This document shows positions 34,055 through 41,799 of a stretch of 64,000 bases of DNA, one piece after another (position 1 is the first letter of the stretch; the number at the start of each line of letters is the position of its first letter). Below the pieces are notes generated by a model. The model saw only the letters and a program-made list of their open reading frames with translations, ran no database searches and was not told where the DNA came from. The stretch lies in contig CAVPIM010000009.1 of assembly GCA_963704995.1 (NCBI GenBank), forward strand, positions 1,512,660-1,576,659, read 5' to 3'. A program made the position numbers and the translations under genes. This DNA comes from RYN-230 sp963704995 (lineage in GTDB: Bacteria > Actinomycetota > Actinomycetes > Streptosporangiales > Streptosporangiaceae).

Positions 34055-34954
34055 ATGGCCCAGCTCGGAGCGAACCGGTACGGCAAGGCCGAGGTCCGGG
34101 TGATGCGCGTGGCCCGCGGCGCGGGTCCCGGCGGCGGGGACGTGATCAGGGACTGGAACGTGTCCACCAGCCTGTCCGGCGACCTGTCCGCGACCCACCT
34201 GACCGGCGACAACTCCGCGGTGCTGGCCACCGACACGCAGAAGAACACGGTCTACGCGTTCGCCCGGAAACTCGGGCCGGTGCCGCCCGAGGTGCTCGCG
34301 ATGGAACTCGCCGCGCACTTCGTGCGGAGCCAGCCGCAGATCACCCGGGCCCGGGTGGCGGTGCAGGAGTACGGCTGGGCCCCGGTCGGCGAGACCCGGC
34401 ACTCGTTCGCCCGGACTGGCGAGCTGACCCGGGCCTGCCGGGTCACCCGCGACTCCGGGTCAGGCGTGAGCGTGGTGGCCGGCATCGAGGACCTGATCGT
34501 GCTGAACACCACCAACTCCGAGTTCTGGGGCTTCCCGCGGGAGGAGTACACGACACTGGAGGAGACCCGGGACCGGATGCTCGCCACCGAGGTCAGCGCC
34601 TGGTGGCGGTACCGGGGGCCGGGGTCTCCGGGGTCTCCGGCGGGCCCGGGGCTGGACTGGGACGCGGCGTTCGCGGTCGCCCGGGACGCGCTGCTGTCCG
34701 CGTTCAGCGAGACCTACAGCTACTCGCTGCAGCAGACGCTGTACGCCATCGGCGAGCGGATCATCGAGGCCGTGCCGCAGGTGTGCGAGGTCCGGCTGGC
34801 GCTGCCGAACAAGCATCACTACCTGGTGGACCTGGCCCCGTTCGGGCTGGCCAACGAGAACGAGGTCTACTACCCGGGCGACCGCCCCTACGGCCTGATC
34901 GAGGGCACCGTGCTGGCCGACGACGCCCCTGACCCCGGCCCCGCCTGGACCTGA
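34055..34954 (+). CDS. pucL: Urate oxidase (uricase)
   Basis: 299 residues from ATG 34055. The conserved Lys in RYGKAEVRV, the catalytic Thr in ATDTQKNTVYAFA, NTTNSEFWGF and PNKHHYLVDL are all present, in the tandem T-fold arrangement. It is cofactor-free and oxidises urate to 5-hydroxyisourate, which uraH and uraD at the front of the operon convert to allantoin. It is the last gene of the plus arm. A short Gly/Pro/Ser loop (around residue 190) is longer than in many homologues. Confidence 0.95.
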   Translation: MAQLGANRYGKAEVRVMRVARGAGPGGGDVIRDWNVSTSLSGDLSATHLTGDNSAVLATDTQKNTVYAFARKLGPVPPEVLAMELAAHFVRSQPQITRARVAVQEYGWAPVGETRHSFARTGELTRACRVTRDSGSGVSVVAGIEDLIVLNTTNSEFWGFPREEYTTLEETRDRMLATEVSAWWRYRGPGSPGSPAGPGLDWDAAFAVARDALLSAFSETYSYSLQQTLYAIGERIIEAVPQVCEVRLALPNKHHYLVDLAPFGLANENEVYYPGDRPYGLIEGTVLADDAPDPGPAWT

Positions 34955-35012
34955 CCGGTGACCTCAGGCCCGATTCTGGCGGCGAACGGCACTTCCCCTG
35001 GATCCGTCCGGT

Positions 35013-35043
35013 GCGGATAGTGGGAGGCCGGCGCGGATAGTGG
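35013..35043. repeat. Direct repeat GCGGATAGTGG upstream of a secreted-protein gene
   Basis: The 11-mer occurs at 35013-35023 and 35033-35043, spaced exactly 20 bp, about two helical turns, and ends 30 bp before the gene's ATG. Regulator half-sites or duplicated promoter elements are possible. Confidence 0.5.
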
Positions 35044-35073
35044 CAGGGCCGCGGGTACCCAGGGAGGATTCAC

Positions 35074-35814
35074 ATGAACCGGTTCATCGCCCGGACGCTG
35101 GGAGCCGTGATAACCGCAGGCGCCGCAACGACGGCGCTGAGCATGCCCGCGGGCGCGGCGGCCCAGTCCGCTCCCAGCCCCATGCCGGTGGTCTACAACC
35201 AGTCCACGGCCGGGTACATGGCCAGCGGGTGGCGGTTCCGCTTCATCGGCGCGACGCTGAAGGTGCCCGGGCCGCAAGCCATCAAGGGGAACAACGGCCC
35301 CGCGGGGGTGTCGCTCTCCGACGGCACGCACCCGGCGGTGCTGCTGATCCAGACCGGCGGCGGGGCGGGCAGCATCACCTACGACAACGGCTCTGGCCGC
35401 GGCACCGTGCCGCTGGCGCCACGGGTCGGCGATATCCTCCGCCTCAGCATCTACCGTGACCAGGCCGCTGGCCGCGACGTGTTCGCGGTCACCGACACGT
35501 CAACGAGGCAGTCCTGGACGGCGCCAGTCGCCACGCCGGCCGGGCTCGTCTACCGGCAGGCTTCGGCTACCGCCACCGTGGACAACGCCGTGGCCGGCGC
35601 CCCGCCCACCGCGGTCCGGCTCTGGTCGTTCAGGTCGGTCCGGGTGACCAGCTACAGCGGCATCCGCGGCACGGTCGTCGGGCCCTGGGTCACCACCGAG
35701 CTCATCGACAGCCTGGATGGCACCTCCAGCAGCCAGTGGGTGCTGTTCCCGCGCCCCCCGTGGGGGGACAGCGACCAGAATTTCACCATCTGGATGCCCG
35801 AATACCCGCACTGA
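35074..35814 (+). CDS. Secreted protein of unknown function
   Basis: 246 residues. A clear Sec signal peptide (basic MNRFIARTL, hydrophobic alanine-rich core, cleavage near AGAAA at about residue 29) precedes an all-beta-looking mature chain rich in Thr, Ser and Gly with few charged residues. Strand-like segments include WRFRFIGATLKVP, GGGAGSITYDNG and GDILRLSIYRD. The layout recalls secreted G1/eqolisin-like or lectin-like sandwiches, but I cannot name the family or find a catalytic pair with confidence. AGGAGG precedes ATG 35074. It is not linked to the purine operon in function. Confidence 0.75.
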   Translation: MNRFIARTLGAVITAGAATTALSMPAGAAAQSAPSPMPVVYNQSTAGYMASGWRFRFIGATLKVPGPQAIKGNNGPAGVSLSDGTHPAVLLIQTGGGAGSITYDNGSGRGTVPLAPRVGDILRLSIYRDQAAGRDVFAVTDTSTRQSWTAPVATPAGLVYRQASATATVDNAVAGAPPTAVRLWSFRSVRVTSYSGIRGTVVGPWVTTELIDSLDGTSSSQWVLFPRPPWGDSDQNFTIWMPEYPH

Positions 35815-35849
35815 TCCGCCAGGCAGGGCGGGCATAAGGAGCCACCTTC

Positions 35850-36317
35850 CTAGGGATCAGGGGACGGGTTCTCACCGCGGGTGGCCAGGCGTTCTTCGAG
35901 AGTCCAGCAGATCCGCTGGAGTTCGTCGAGGTGGCGGGAGAACGGGACTCGCGAGTACGCCCTCGTGGATAGCAGGTCAACCTCTGCCCCGTCGCGGCGG
36001 GTGGCCACGATGCAGAACCCGCCCCACAGGCCGCCCGGGCGCGCCACGCGAAGCTCTTCGATTTGCGGCCAGGCCAGCCGGACCGAGCGCAGCGCCCGGC
36101 GGTCGGTCAGGCCCTCGTCGGAAACGATCAGGCAGGTCTTCATGGCCGGGATGACGCACGCCAGCAGGCCCGCGGCGACCAGGCCGGTCACCACGAGGCC
36201 GCCCTCGCGCCAGGGGCCCGTGTACCGGAACGCCCGCCAGACTAGCCACCCGGCCAGCAGCACGAGGGACCCGGCGCGCCAGCGCCGCTCAGGCGAGACG
36301 ATCCGGAAGGTCGGCAT
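35850..36317 (-). CDS. PH-domain-like membrane protein
   Basis: 155 residues from ATG 36317, which has GGGAGG just upstream. Two hydrophobic helices (AGSLVLLAGWLVWRAF and GLVVTGLVAAGLLACVI) are followed by a small bacterial PH-like domain with LIVSDEGLTDRRALRSVRLAWPQIEELRV, here in two parts, a pattern common in actinomycete PH-domain (bPH-type) proteins. The role is unknown. A longer open frame upstream is not supported. Confidence 0.75.
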   Translation of the reverse strand: MPTFRIVSPERRWRAGSLVLLAGWLVWRAFRYTGPWREGGLVVTGLVAAGLLACVIPAMKTCLIVSDEGLTDRRALRSVRLAWPQIEELRVARPGGLWGGFCIVATRRDGAEVDLLSTRAYSRVPFSRHLDELQRICWTLEERLATRGENPSPDP

Positions 36318-36467
36318 CGGCCCTCCCGGTGAACCGCCCCCGCTCGGGCGGCTGCGGGTCCGCGGCCGCCCGGCTCTCATGCTGCCACACCACGCGGGCA
36401 CCCTCATTCGCGCATCCGACGTGCAGCGGTGAAAACGGGAGGCGGCCCGCAGCCGCCCCCTGGGATC

Positions 36468-37100
36468 ATGCCTCGCGTGAGTGATGAACTGTGGTGGGCG
36501 ATGCCGGTGCTGGCCGGGCGGCTGATCCGGCTGGAGCCGCTGGCGCTGGAGCACGCGCCCGGGTACCTGGCCGCCGCGGGCACCGGCGGGGAAGCCGCCG
36601 AGGTGTTCCGCTGGATGAGCCCGCCGGGCGGCGCGCTGGCCCAGCCGGTCACCCTGGAGGACGCGTCCCGGCACATCGCCGACGCCCTGGCGGCGCGGGC
36701 CCGCGGCGCCCGGCTCCCGTACGCCCAGATCGACGCGGCGACCGGGGAGTTCGCCGGCACCACCTCGTTCTACGAGGTGAACCCGGCGCTGCGGGCGCTG
36801 GGCATCGGGCACACCTGGCTGGGACAGCGCTGGTGGCGCACCGGGCACAACACTGAGTCGAAGCTGCTGATGATGACGTTCGCGTTCGAGACCCTGGGCG
36901 CGGTCCGGGTCGTCTGGCACACCGACATCTTCAACACCCGGTCCCAGGCCGCGATCGAGCGGCTCGGCGCGGTCCGTGAGGGGATCATGCGCAAGCACCG
37001 GCTGCGCTTCGACGGCAGCTGGCGGGACACGGTTCAGTACGCGATGACCGACGACGACTGGCCGGCCGCCAGGGCCGCGCTGACCGCCCGGCTCGGCTAG
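36468..37100 (+). CDS. GNAT family N-acetyltransferase (RimJ/RimL-like)
   Basis: About 210 residues. The fold is that of RimJ/RimL-type acetyltransferases: GRLIRLEPLALEHA at the start, LGIGHTWLGQRWWRTGHN near the acetyl-CoA site, LLMMTFAFETLGAVRV, then NTRSQAAIERLGAVREG and the closing LRFDGSWRDTVQYAMTDDDW. Substrates may be ribosomal-protein N-termini, amino acids or antibiotics. The start may be ATG 36468 or GTG 36477. It overlaps the convergent small gene by 4 bp. Confidence 0.87.
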   Translation: MPRVSDELWWAMPVLAGRLIRLEPLALEHAPGYLAAAGTGGEAAEVFRWMSPPGGALAQPVTLEDASRHIADALAARARGARLPYAQIDAATGEFAGTTSFYEVNPALRALGIGHTWLGQRWWRTGHNTESKLLMMTFAFETLGAVRVVWHTDIFNTRSQAAIERLGAVREGIMRKHRLRFDGSWRDTVQYAMTDDDWPAARAALTARLG

Positions 37101-37345
37101 CCCCCTGACTCGCTGAGCTGGTGACTGTCGGCGGCGGTCAGATCACAGCCGTAGATCCGCTTCAGCCCGGCGATGACCTCCAGGGTGGGCGCCCCGAACG
37201 CCTGCTCTCCCTCGAACGCGTGCAGCACGATGCCTTCCAGCAGGTCACCCAGGGACAGGTCGAGGTACTCGGCCAGCCCCTTGAGCACCTTGAGCAGGTT
37301 GCGCTCCATCCGTACCCCGGTCTGGACACGCTCCACGGTCGTCAT
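37097..37345 (-). CDS. Small conserved-type DNA-binding-like protein
   Basis: 82 residues from ATG 37345. The N-terminus (VERVQTGVRMERNLLKVLKG, then LAEYLDLSLGDLLEG) looks like a strand followed by two helices, as in ribbon-helix-helix proteins. I cannot assign the family firmly. It is divergent from an SRPBCC gene, and a perfect 14-bp palindrome lies 9-22 bases upstream of its start. An autoregulatory repressor of the pair is a fair inference. Confidence 0.65.
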   Translation of the reverse strand: MTTVERVQTGVRMERNLLKVLKGLAEYLDLSLGDLLEGIVLHAFEGEQAFGAPTLEVIAGLKRIYGCDLTAADSHQLSESGG

Positions 37346-37353
37346 GTTACCTT

Positions 37354-37367
37354 TGTACCATGGTACA
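37354..37367. promoter_or_regulatory. Palindrome TGTACCATGGTACA over a divergent start region
   Basis: Perfect 14-bp palindrome centred on an ATG at 37360 that could be the start of the plus-strand SRPBCC gene, and 9-22 bp upstream of the minus-strand small gene. Its size fits a ribbon-helix-helix or small HTH dimer site. Confidence 0.55.
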
Positions 37368-37857
37368 TAGCTCGGCACATCCAGCCCCGCTGCCGAGGGC
37401 CCGGCTCAGCGGGTCCGTGCGGCTGCCACCCGGGTACGAACCCGCCCTGTTCCTGTTCACCCCGCGCGGCGAGAGCCTGTGGGCCGACGGCTGGGACCCG
37501 CGCTTCCCGGCCCCGGACAGTGACGACACCGAGCCGGGCACGGTATTCGAGACGGTGCACGGCCAGCAGCGCACGACGTGGGTGGTCTGCGCCCATGAGC
37601 CGGGCCGGTCGGTCCGCTACGCCCGCATCGCCCACGGCCGGGACGCGGGCACCGTGACCGTCACCCTGGACGACGGGACACCGCCGGGCGAGTCCCGGCT
37701 GGCCACCGTCAACTACGACCTCACCGCGCTGTCCGGCGAGGCCGCCGCCCACCTGGCCCGGTTCGCGGCGGACTATCCCCAGTTCCTGCGGCACTGGGAA
37801 GAGGCCATCGCGGCCGCCGTCACGGCCCCGTCCGCCCCCGGGGTCCCGGACGCCTGA
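37360..37857 (+). CDS. SRPBCC-like protein
   Basis: Up to 165 residues. It reads like a START/SRPBCC (polyketide-cyclase-like) helix-grip fold: VRLPPGYEPALFLFTPRGE, WDPRFPAPD, TTWVVCAHEPGRSVRYARI, VTVTLDDG, and a C-terminal long helix LARFAADYPQFLRHWEEAI. These bind hydrophobic ligands; no substrate is evident. ATG 37360 lies in the centre of a palindrome with no ribosome-binding site, so it is leaderless or the true start is GTG 37417. It is divergent from the small DNA-binding-like gene. Confidence 0.72.
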   Translation: MVHSSAHPAPLPRARLSGSVRLPPGYEPALFLFTPRGESLWADGWDPRFPAPDSDDTEPGTVFETVHGQQRTTWVVCAHEPGRSVRYARIAHGRDAGTVTVTLDDGTPPGESRLATVNYDLTALSGEAAAHLARFAADYPQFLRHWEEAIAAAVTAPSAPGVPDA

Positions 37858-37932
37858 GGGCACCAGGAGCCAGCCGTGCCCGACGCCGGGACCGCGGGAG
37901 CGGTGAGCTCAGCCAGGCGCCGGGCTAGCCGC

Positions 37933-38577
37933 TCAGGTGTTCAGGTAGGCCAGGACGGCCAGCACCCGGCGGTTGTCGTCCTCGGACGCGGCCAGCCCGA
38001 GCTTGGTGAAGATGCTCGTGGTGTGCTTGCTGACCGCCTTCTCGCTGACGTAGAGCCGCTGCGCGATGGCCACGTTCGAGCGGCCCTCGGCCATCAGTCC
38101 CAGGACCTCGCGTTCCCGCGCGGACAGCCGGGTGATGGGCTCGTCACGGGAGCGGCGGCCGAGCAGCTTGGTCACCACGTCGGGATCCATCACCGTGCCG
38201 CCCGCGGCCACGGTGCGGATCGCGTCAACGAACTGGTCGTCGTTGAAGACCCGGTCCTTGAGCAGGTAGCCGACCGCCCCGGACTGGTCGGCGAGCAGCT
38301 CCCGGGCGTACAGCTGCTCGACGTACTGCGAGAGCAGCAGCACGGGCAGGCCCGGCACCTGCTGCCGCGCGGCCAGCGCCGCCTGCAGCCCGTCGTCGGC
38401 GAAGGAGGGCGGCAGCCGGACGTCCACCACCGCGACATCGGGCCGGTGTTCCAGCAGCGCGCACAGCAGTCCGGGGGCGCTGTCCACCGACGCGGCGATC
38501 TCGAAGCCGTGCGCCGCGAGCAGCCGGGTCAGACCGTCCCTCAGCAGGAACAGGTCTTCGGCGACGACAACGCGCAC
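37933..38577 (-). CDS. LuxR/NarL family response regulator
   Basis: 214 residues. The receiver domain has the acidic pocket VVVAEDLFLLRDG, phospho-acceptor Asp in VAVVDVRLPP, conserved Ser/Thr region LLLSQY and Lys in GYLLKDRVF. The C-terminal LuxR helix-turn-helix has LSAREREVLGLMAEG and VSEKAVSKHTTSI. It overlaps the sensor kinase by 37 bp, so the pair is co-expressed. Targets are unknown; the dyad at 40420-40435 upstream of the kinase is one possible autoregulatory site. Confidence 0.93.
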   Translation of the reverse strand: MRVVVAEDLFLLRDGLTRLLAAHGFEIAASVDSAPGLLCALLEHRPDVAVVDVRLPPSFADDGLQAALAARQQVPGLPVLLLSQYVEQLYARELLADQSGAVGYLLKDRVFNDDQFVDAIRTVAAGGTVMDPDVVTKLLGRRSRDEPITRLSAREREVLGLMAEGRSNVAIAQRLYVSEKAVSKHTTSIFTKLGLAASEDDNRRVLAVLAYLNT

Positions 38578-40361
38578 GGCACCTCCATGGCGATCATGGT
38601 CGGCCCCCCCGGCGGGCTGCTCACCGCCAGGATGCCATCGAACGCCGCCAGCCGCTGTTCCACCCCGCGCAGCCCGGTCCCCCGGGCCGGATCCGCCCCG
38701 CCCGCACCGTCGTCAGCCACCTGGATCCGGAGCAGGCCGCCCGCGTGCTGCATGCGGATGTGCACCTGGCGCGCGCCAGAGTGCCGCACCGCGTTGGCCA
38801 GGGCCTCGGCCACCGCGAAGTAGCAGGCGCTCTCGACCGGCGCGGCCAGCCGGCCGGGCAGGTCGATGTCCAGGTCAACCGGGAACGGGGTGTCCAGGGC
38901 GAGCGCCCGTACCGCGTGACCGAGGCCGCGGTCGGCCAGGACCGGCGGGCAGATGCCGCGGACCAGGTCGCGCAGGTCGTTCAGGGCGCGCAGCGAGGTC
39001 TCCCTGGCCTCGGCGACCAGGGCCAGCGCGGCCTCCGGGCGGCCCGGCAGCATCCGCTCCACCGCGCGCAGGTTCATGCCCAGCGCGACCAGGCGGGCCT
39101 GGGCGCCGTCGTGCAGGTCCCGCTCGATCCGGCGCAACTCGGTGGCGGCGGCGTCCACGGCCAGCTCCCGGGTCTCGGTCAGCCGCTGCACCCGGCCCTC
39201 CAGCTCCAGGTCCCGCCCGGGAACCAGCACGGCGCGGGCGTGCGCGCCGATGGTCCGCGGCACCAGCCAGGCGGCCACCACGAGGAACGCGCTGGCCTCG
39301 GCCCCGGCCAGCATGGCCGTCTCGCGGGTGGTGACCACGAAGAAGCCGTAGAGCAGGCCGGGCCGCTGCAGCCCGGGCAGCGACGGCCAGCTCGCGGCGA
39401 TCATGAAGCCGCGGACCGCGAACGCGGTCAGCGCGACGGGGACCAGGTCCGCGGCGGTGACCGGCCACCGCACCGCGGTGACGGCGCAGGCCAGGACGGC
39501 CGCGACGGTCCACGGCTGGACCCCGAACACGGTCAGGCCAAGCAGCGAGACCGGGATCAGGAGGATGCCCCAGCGATTCTCCAGCATCTGCCGGCGCAGG
39601 CTGGACAGCAGCCCGCCGGCGTGGGTCCGCAGCGCGGCCAGGCTCCGCGGCAGGAGCCACAGGCCCAGGGTGAGCAGCAGCAAGGCGAGCGGGACCAGCA
39701 GGTCACCCGGCCACAGGCCGCCACCGTGGACGATGCCGCTGCCCCGGCTGACGTCGAAGGTCACCGCCCCGCCGCGCCCCGGCGCCTGCCAGGCCAGCAC
39801 GGGCGGTCCCTTGACCGAGAGCCTCGCCCCCGGGCCCCCGGCGAGCATCTGGGCCCTGACGCTCGGGCCCGGAAGCCAGTTCAGCTGAGCGCCACCGGGT
39901 ATCTTCACCTGACCGCCACCGGGAAACTTCACCGCCTGGCCGGGCCCTCCCGCGGGGACGAGCCGGGTCACGACCTCATGGCCTTTCACGATGGTCCGCT
40001 GGATGATGACCGGGGGACGCCGGACCGCCCCGCGGACCACCTGCTGCTTGAGCCCGCGGGCCACCCGCCGCTTGAACATGCCGAGGGCGGCCACCGTCCA
40101 GAAGCCCGCCCCGGGCTCGGTGGCGGCCACCACGAGACCGCTGATCCCGGCGACCACCATGGTGACCGGCAGCATCACCGCCGCCAGGGCCGGCCGCCAG
40201 ACCGCCACGATCACGGCCAGCAGGACCGCCGCCACGGTCCACGGGCTCACCCCGAACAGGGCCACGCCCATCGCGGCCACCGGGACCAGCAGCAGGCCCC
40301 GGCCCAGGCGACGAACCAGCCTGATGGCGACCCGCCAGAAGACGATCAAGAGAATCCACAT
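38541..40361 (-). CDS. Two-component sensor histidine kinase (HisKA_3) with duplicated membrane module
   Basis: 606 residues. Two hydrophobic modules are visibly related: residues about 22-82 (LFGVSPWTVAAVLLAVI) and about 290-350 (VFGVQPWTVAAVLACAV). Between them is a Gly/Pro-rich, probably extracytoplasmic segment with repeated GG(G/A)QVKIPGG-like units. The HisKA_3 dimerisation box ERDLHDGAQARLVALGMNL carries the phospho-His. The ATPase domain has NAVRHSGARQ, ADDGAGGADP and GTGLRGVEQRL. It phosphorylates the overlapping response regulator. The signal is unknown; the insert could be the sensor. Confidence 0.92.
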   Translation of the reverse strand: MWILLIVFWRVAIRLVRRLGRGLLLVPVAAMGVALFGVSPWTVAAVLLAVIVAVWRPALAAVMLPVTMVVAGISGLVVAATEPGAGFWTVAALGMFKRRVARGLKQQVVRGAVRRPPVIIQRTIVKGHEVVTRLVPAGGPGQAVKFPGGGQVKIPGGAQLNWLPGPSVRAQMLAGGPGARLSVKGPPVLAWQAPGRGGAVTFDVSRGSGIVHGGGLWPGDLLVPLALLLLTLGLWLLPRSLAALRTHAGGLLSSLRRQMLENRWGILLIPVSLLGLTVFGVQPWTVAAVLACAVTAVRWPVTAADLVPVALTAFAVRGFMIAASWPSLPGLQRPGLLYGFFVVTTRETAMLAGAEASAFLVVAAWLVPRTIGAHARAVLVPGRDLELEGRVQRLTETRELAVDAAATELRRIERDLHDGAQARLVALGMNLRAVERMLPGRPEAALALVAEARETSLRALNDLRDLVRGICPPVLADRGLGHAVRALALDTPFPVDLDIDLPGRLAAPVESACYFAVAEALANAVRHSGARQVHIRMQHAGGLLRIQVADDGAGGADPARGTGLRGVEQRLAAFDGILAVSSPPGGPTMIAMEVPCALSSPKTCSC

Positions 40362-40405
40362 GTCACCTATCGTGACCCTCCCGGGGGCCCGGCGCTATGG
40401 GGCCG

Positions 40406-40435
40406 TACCTAATCGGGAGGTAGGCCTGGGCCTAC
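40406..40435. promoter_or_regulatory. Nested dyads between the sensor kinase and VOC genes
   Basis: GTAGGCC-TG-GGCCTAC forms a dyad at 40420-40435, and TACCT...AGGTA a second overlapping one at 40406-40422. They lie about 45 bp upstream of the kinase start and 115 bp upstream of the VOC gene. An operator is possible. Confidence 0.4.
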
Positions 40436-40550
40436 TCCGGGCCCGCCGCGGCCACGGACCAGGCTCCCCCTGGATGTCGAGAACTGGTGCGGCGGTTCCG
40501 TCCTAGGGTCAGGAGCGCCGCCCAGGCGCCAGCCGGAAGGAGTGCGCATC

Positions 40551-40952
40551 ATGGACTGGAAACTGGAAGTGGTCGTGATCCCGGTCACCGACATCGACCG
40601 GGCGAAGGACTTCTACCTCGGGAAGCTCGGGTTCCATCTCGACGCTGACACGCAGCCTGCACCGCAGATGCGGGTGGTGCACATGACGCCGCCCGGGTCG
40701 GCCTGCTCGGTGGTGATCGGCCCCGTGCTGATCAGCGCGGACGCGGACGCCGGCGCGGGCGCGCATCTCCAGCTGGTCGTCGGGGACATCGACGCGGCCC
40801 GCGCCGAGCTGGCCGGCCAGGGGGTCGGGGTTTCCGACATCCAGCAGCTCGACCCCCGGGACGGCGGGAAGTTCATGTTCTTCGCCGACCCGGACGGGAA
40901 CCAGTGGGCGGTGCAGGAGGTGCGCGAGCGGGTCGGCGCGGCGCTGGGGTAG
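40551..40952 (+). CDS. VOC family (glyoxalase/bleomycin-resistance-like) protein
   Basis: 133 residues from ATG 40551. GGAAGGAG ends about ten bases upstream, which makes the in-frame GTG 40542 too close. Two beta-alpha-beta-beta-beta modules are evident: VVIPVTDIDRAKDFYLGKLGF in the first, LVVGDIDAARAELAGQG in the second, ending FADPDGNQWAVQEVRER with the usual metal-ligand Glu near the end. These bind or transform small molecules using a metal; substrate unknown. Confidence 0.88.
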   Translation: MDWKLEVVVIPVTDIDRAKDFYLGKLGFHLDADTQPAPQMRVVHMTPPGSACSVVIGPVLISADADAGAGAHLQLVVGDIDAARAELAGQGVGVSDIQQLDPRDGGKFMFFADPDGNQWAVQEVRERVGAALG

Positions 40953-40955
40953 CCG

Positions 40956-41115
40956 CTACTGCGCCCCCAGCCCCGGCAGCAGGCCCTCCGCGGCCACCCC
41001 GGGTGAGCTGGTCACGAACATGGGCACGCCGGGGCGCAGCCACAGGAAGCGCCGCAGGCGGGCCGGGCCGCAGCCGCCGGCCTCGGCGATGATGGCGGGG
41101 ATGCCGAGGCTGGCG
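40956..41115 (-). pseudogene. Relic of a succinylglutamate desuccinylase/aspartoacylase-like (M14-fold) gene
   Basis: On the minus strand a frame ending at 40956 reads ASLGIPAIIAEAGGCG, then RLRRFLWLRPG fused directly to VPMFVTSSPGVAAEGLLPGLG before the stop. In AstE/AspA-type proteins these are three separate C-terminal blocks: the catalytic Glu region, the start of the beta barrel, and the last strand. About 40-50 residues between the second and third are missing here, and everything before the Glu block is absent. No start codon or ribosome-binding site serves it. It looks like the tail of an eroded gene, and its homology is recognised by pattern only. Confidence 0.5.
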
Positions 41116-41183
41116 GCGGCCGGGGCCGGGCACGGACCGGGTGAGGTGAGCTACCGTCACAAGGTGCTGGAGCGGAGGCGGGC

Positions 41184-41693
41184 ATGAAGGTTTTCCTGTC
41201 CAGCGACATGGAGGGCACGGCCGGGGTGGTCGACTGGGCGCAGTGCGTCGGCGACGGCCCGGAAGCGGCGGCGGGCCGGCGGCTGCTCCTCGGCGAGGTC
41301 AACGCGGCGATCGAGGGGGCGCCGGCCGGGCTGTCGCACACCTATAACCCGCGGGCCGTGATGGAAGCCCGGCTGAACGGGGTGGTGACGGGCGAGGCGG
41401 GCATCAACGCGCTGGTCGCCGCGCACTACGGCGTGCCGGTGGTGCTGGTCACCGGGGACCGGTGCGCCTGCGAGGAGACCGCGGCCCTCATCCCCGGCGT
41501 GCACGCGGCCGTGGTCAAGGAGCCGGTCAGCCGGCTGGCGGCGCACAGCCTGCACCCGGCCCGGGCCTGCGCGCTCGGGGTGGACCGCACCGGGCCGCGG
41601 GAACTGCGCTGCACCGGGGACGATCCGCTGGCCATTTACCGTTCGTTCTGTGCCGCGATCCTGCTGACCCGCGGGATCGCCGAGACCGTGTGA
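41184..41693 (+). pseudogene. Internally deleted M55 D-aminopeptidase (DppA-like)
   Basis: 169 residues, whereas DppA family proteins have about 270. The N-terminus KVFLSSDMEGTAGVVDW keeps the first metal ligands (Asp8 and Glu10 positions). After NAAIEGA (residue 46) the sequence jumps to GLSHTYNPRAVMEARLNG, skipping the family's DSHG and GYHA blocks that carry two metal-ligand histidines. A second jump near residue 131 removes the segment between HPARA and the C-terminal TGDDPLAIYRSF. Both joins keep the frame. It is probably not a working peptidase. It lies head to head with the M14-like relic. Confidence 0.7.
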
Positions 41694-41799
41694 CCCGTGA
41701 GAACCAGGGCGAGCCAGATGACGCCAGACCAGCCAGATCAGCCGCGGCCGTCCCGGCGCCGCGCGTCGCGCCCGGCTGCGGACAGGAAGCGGTGACGGC

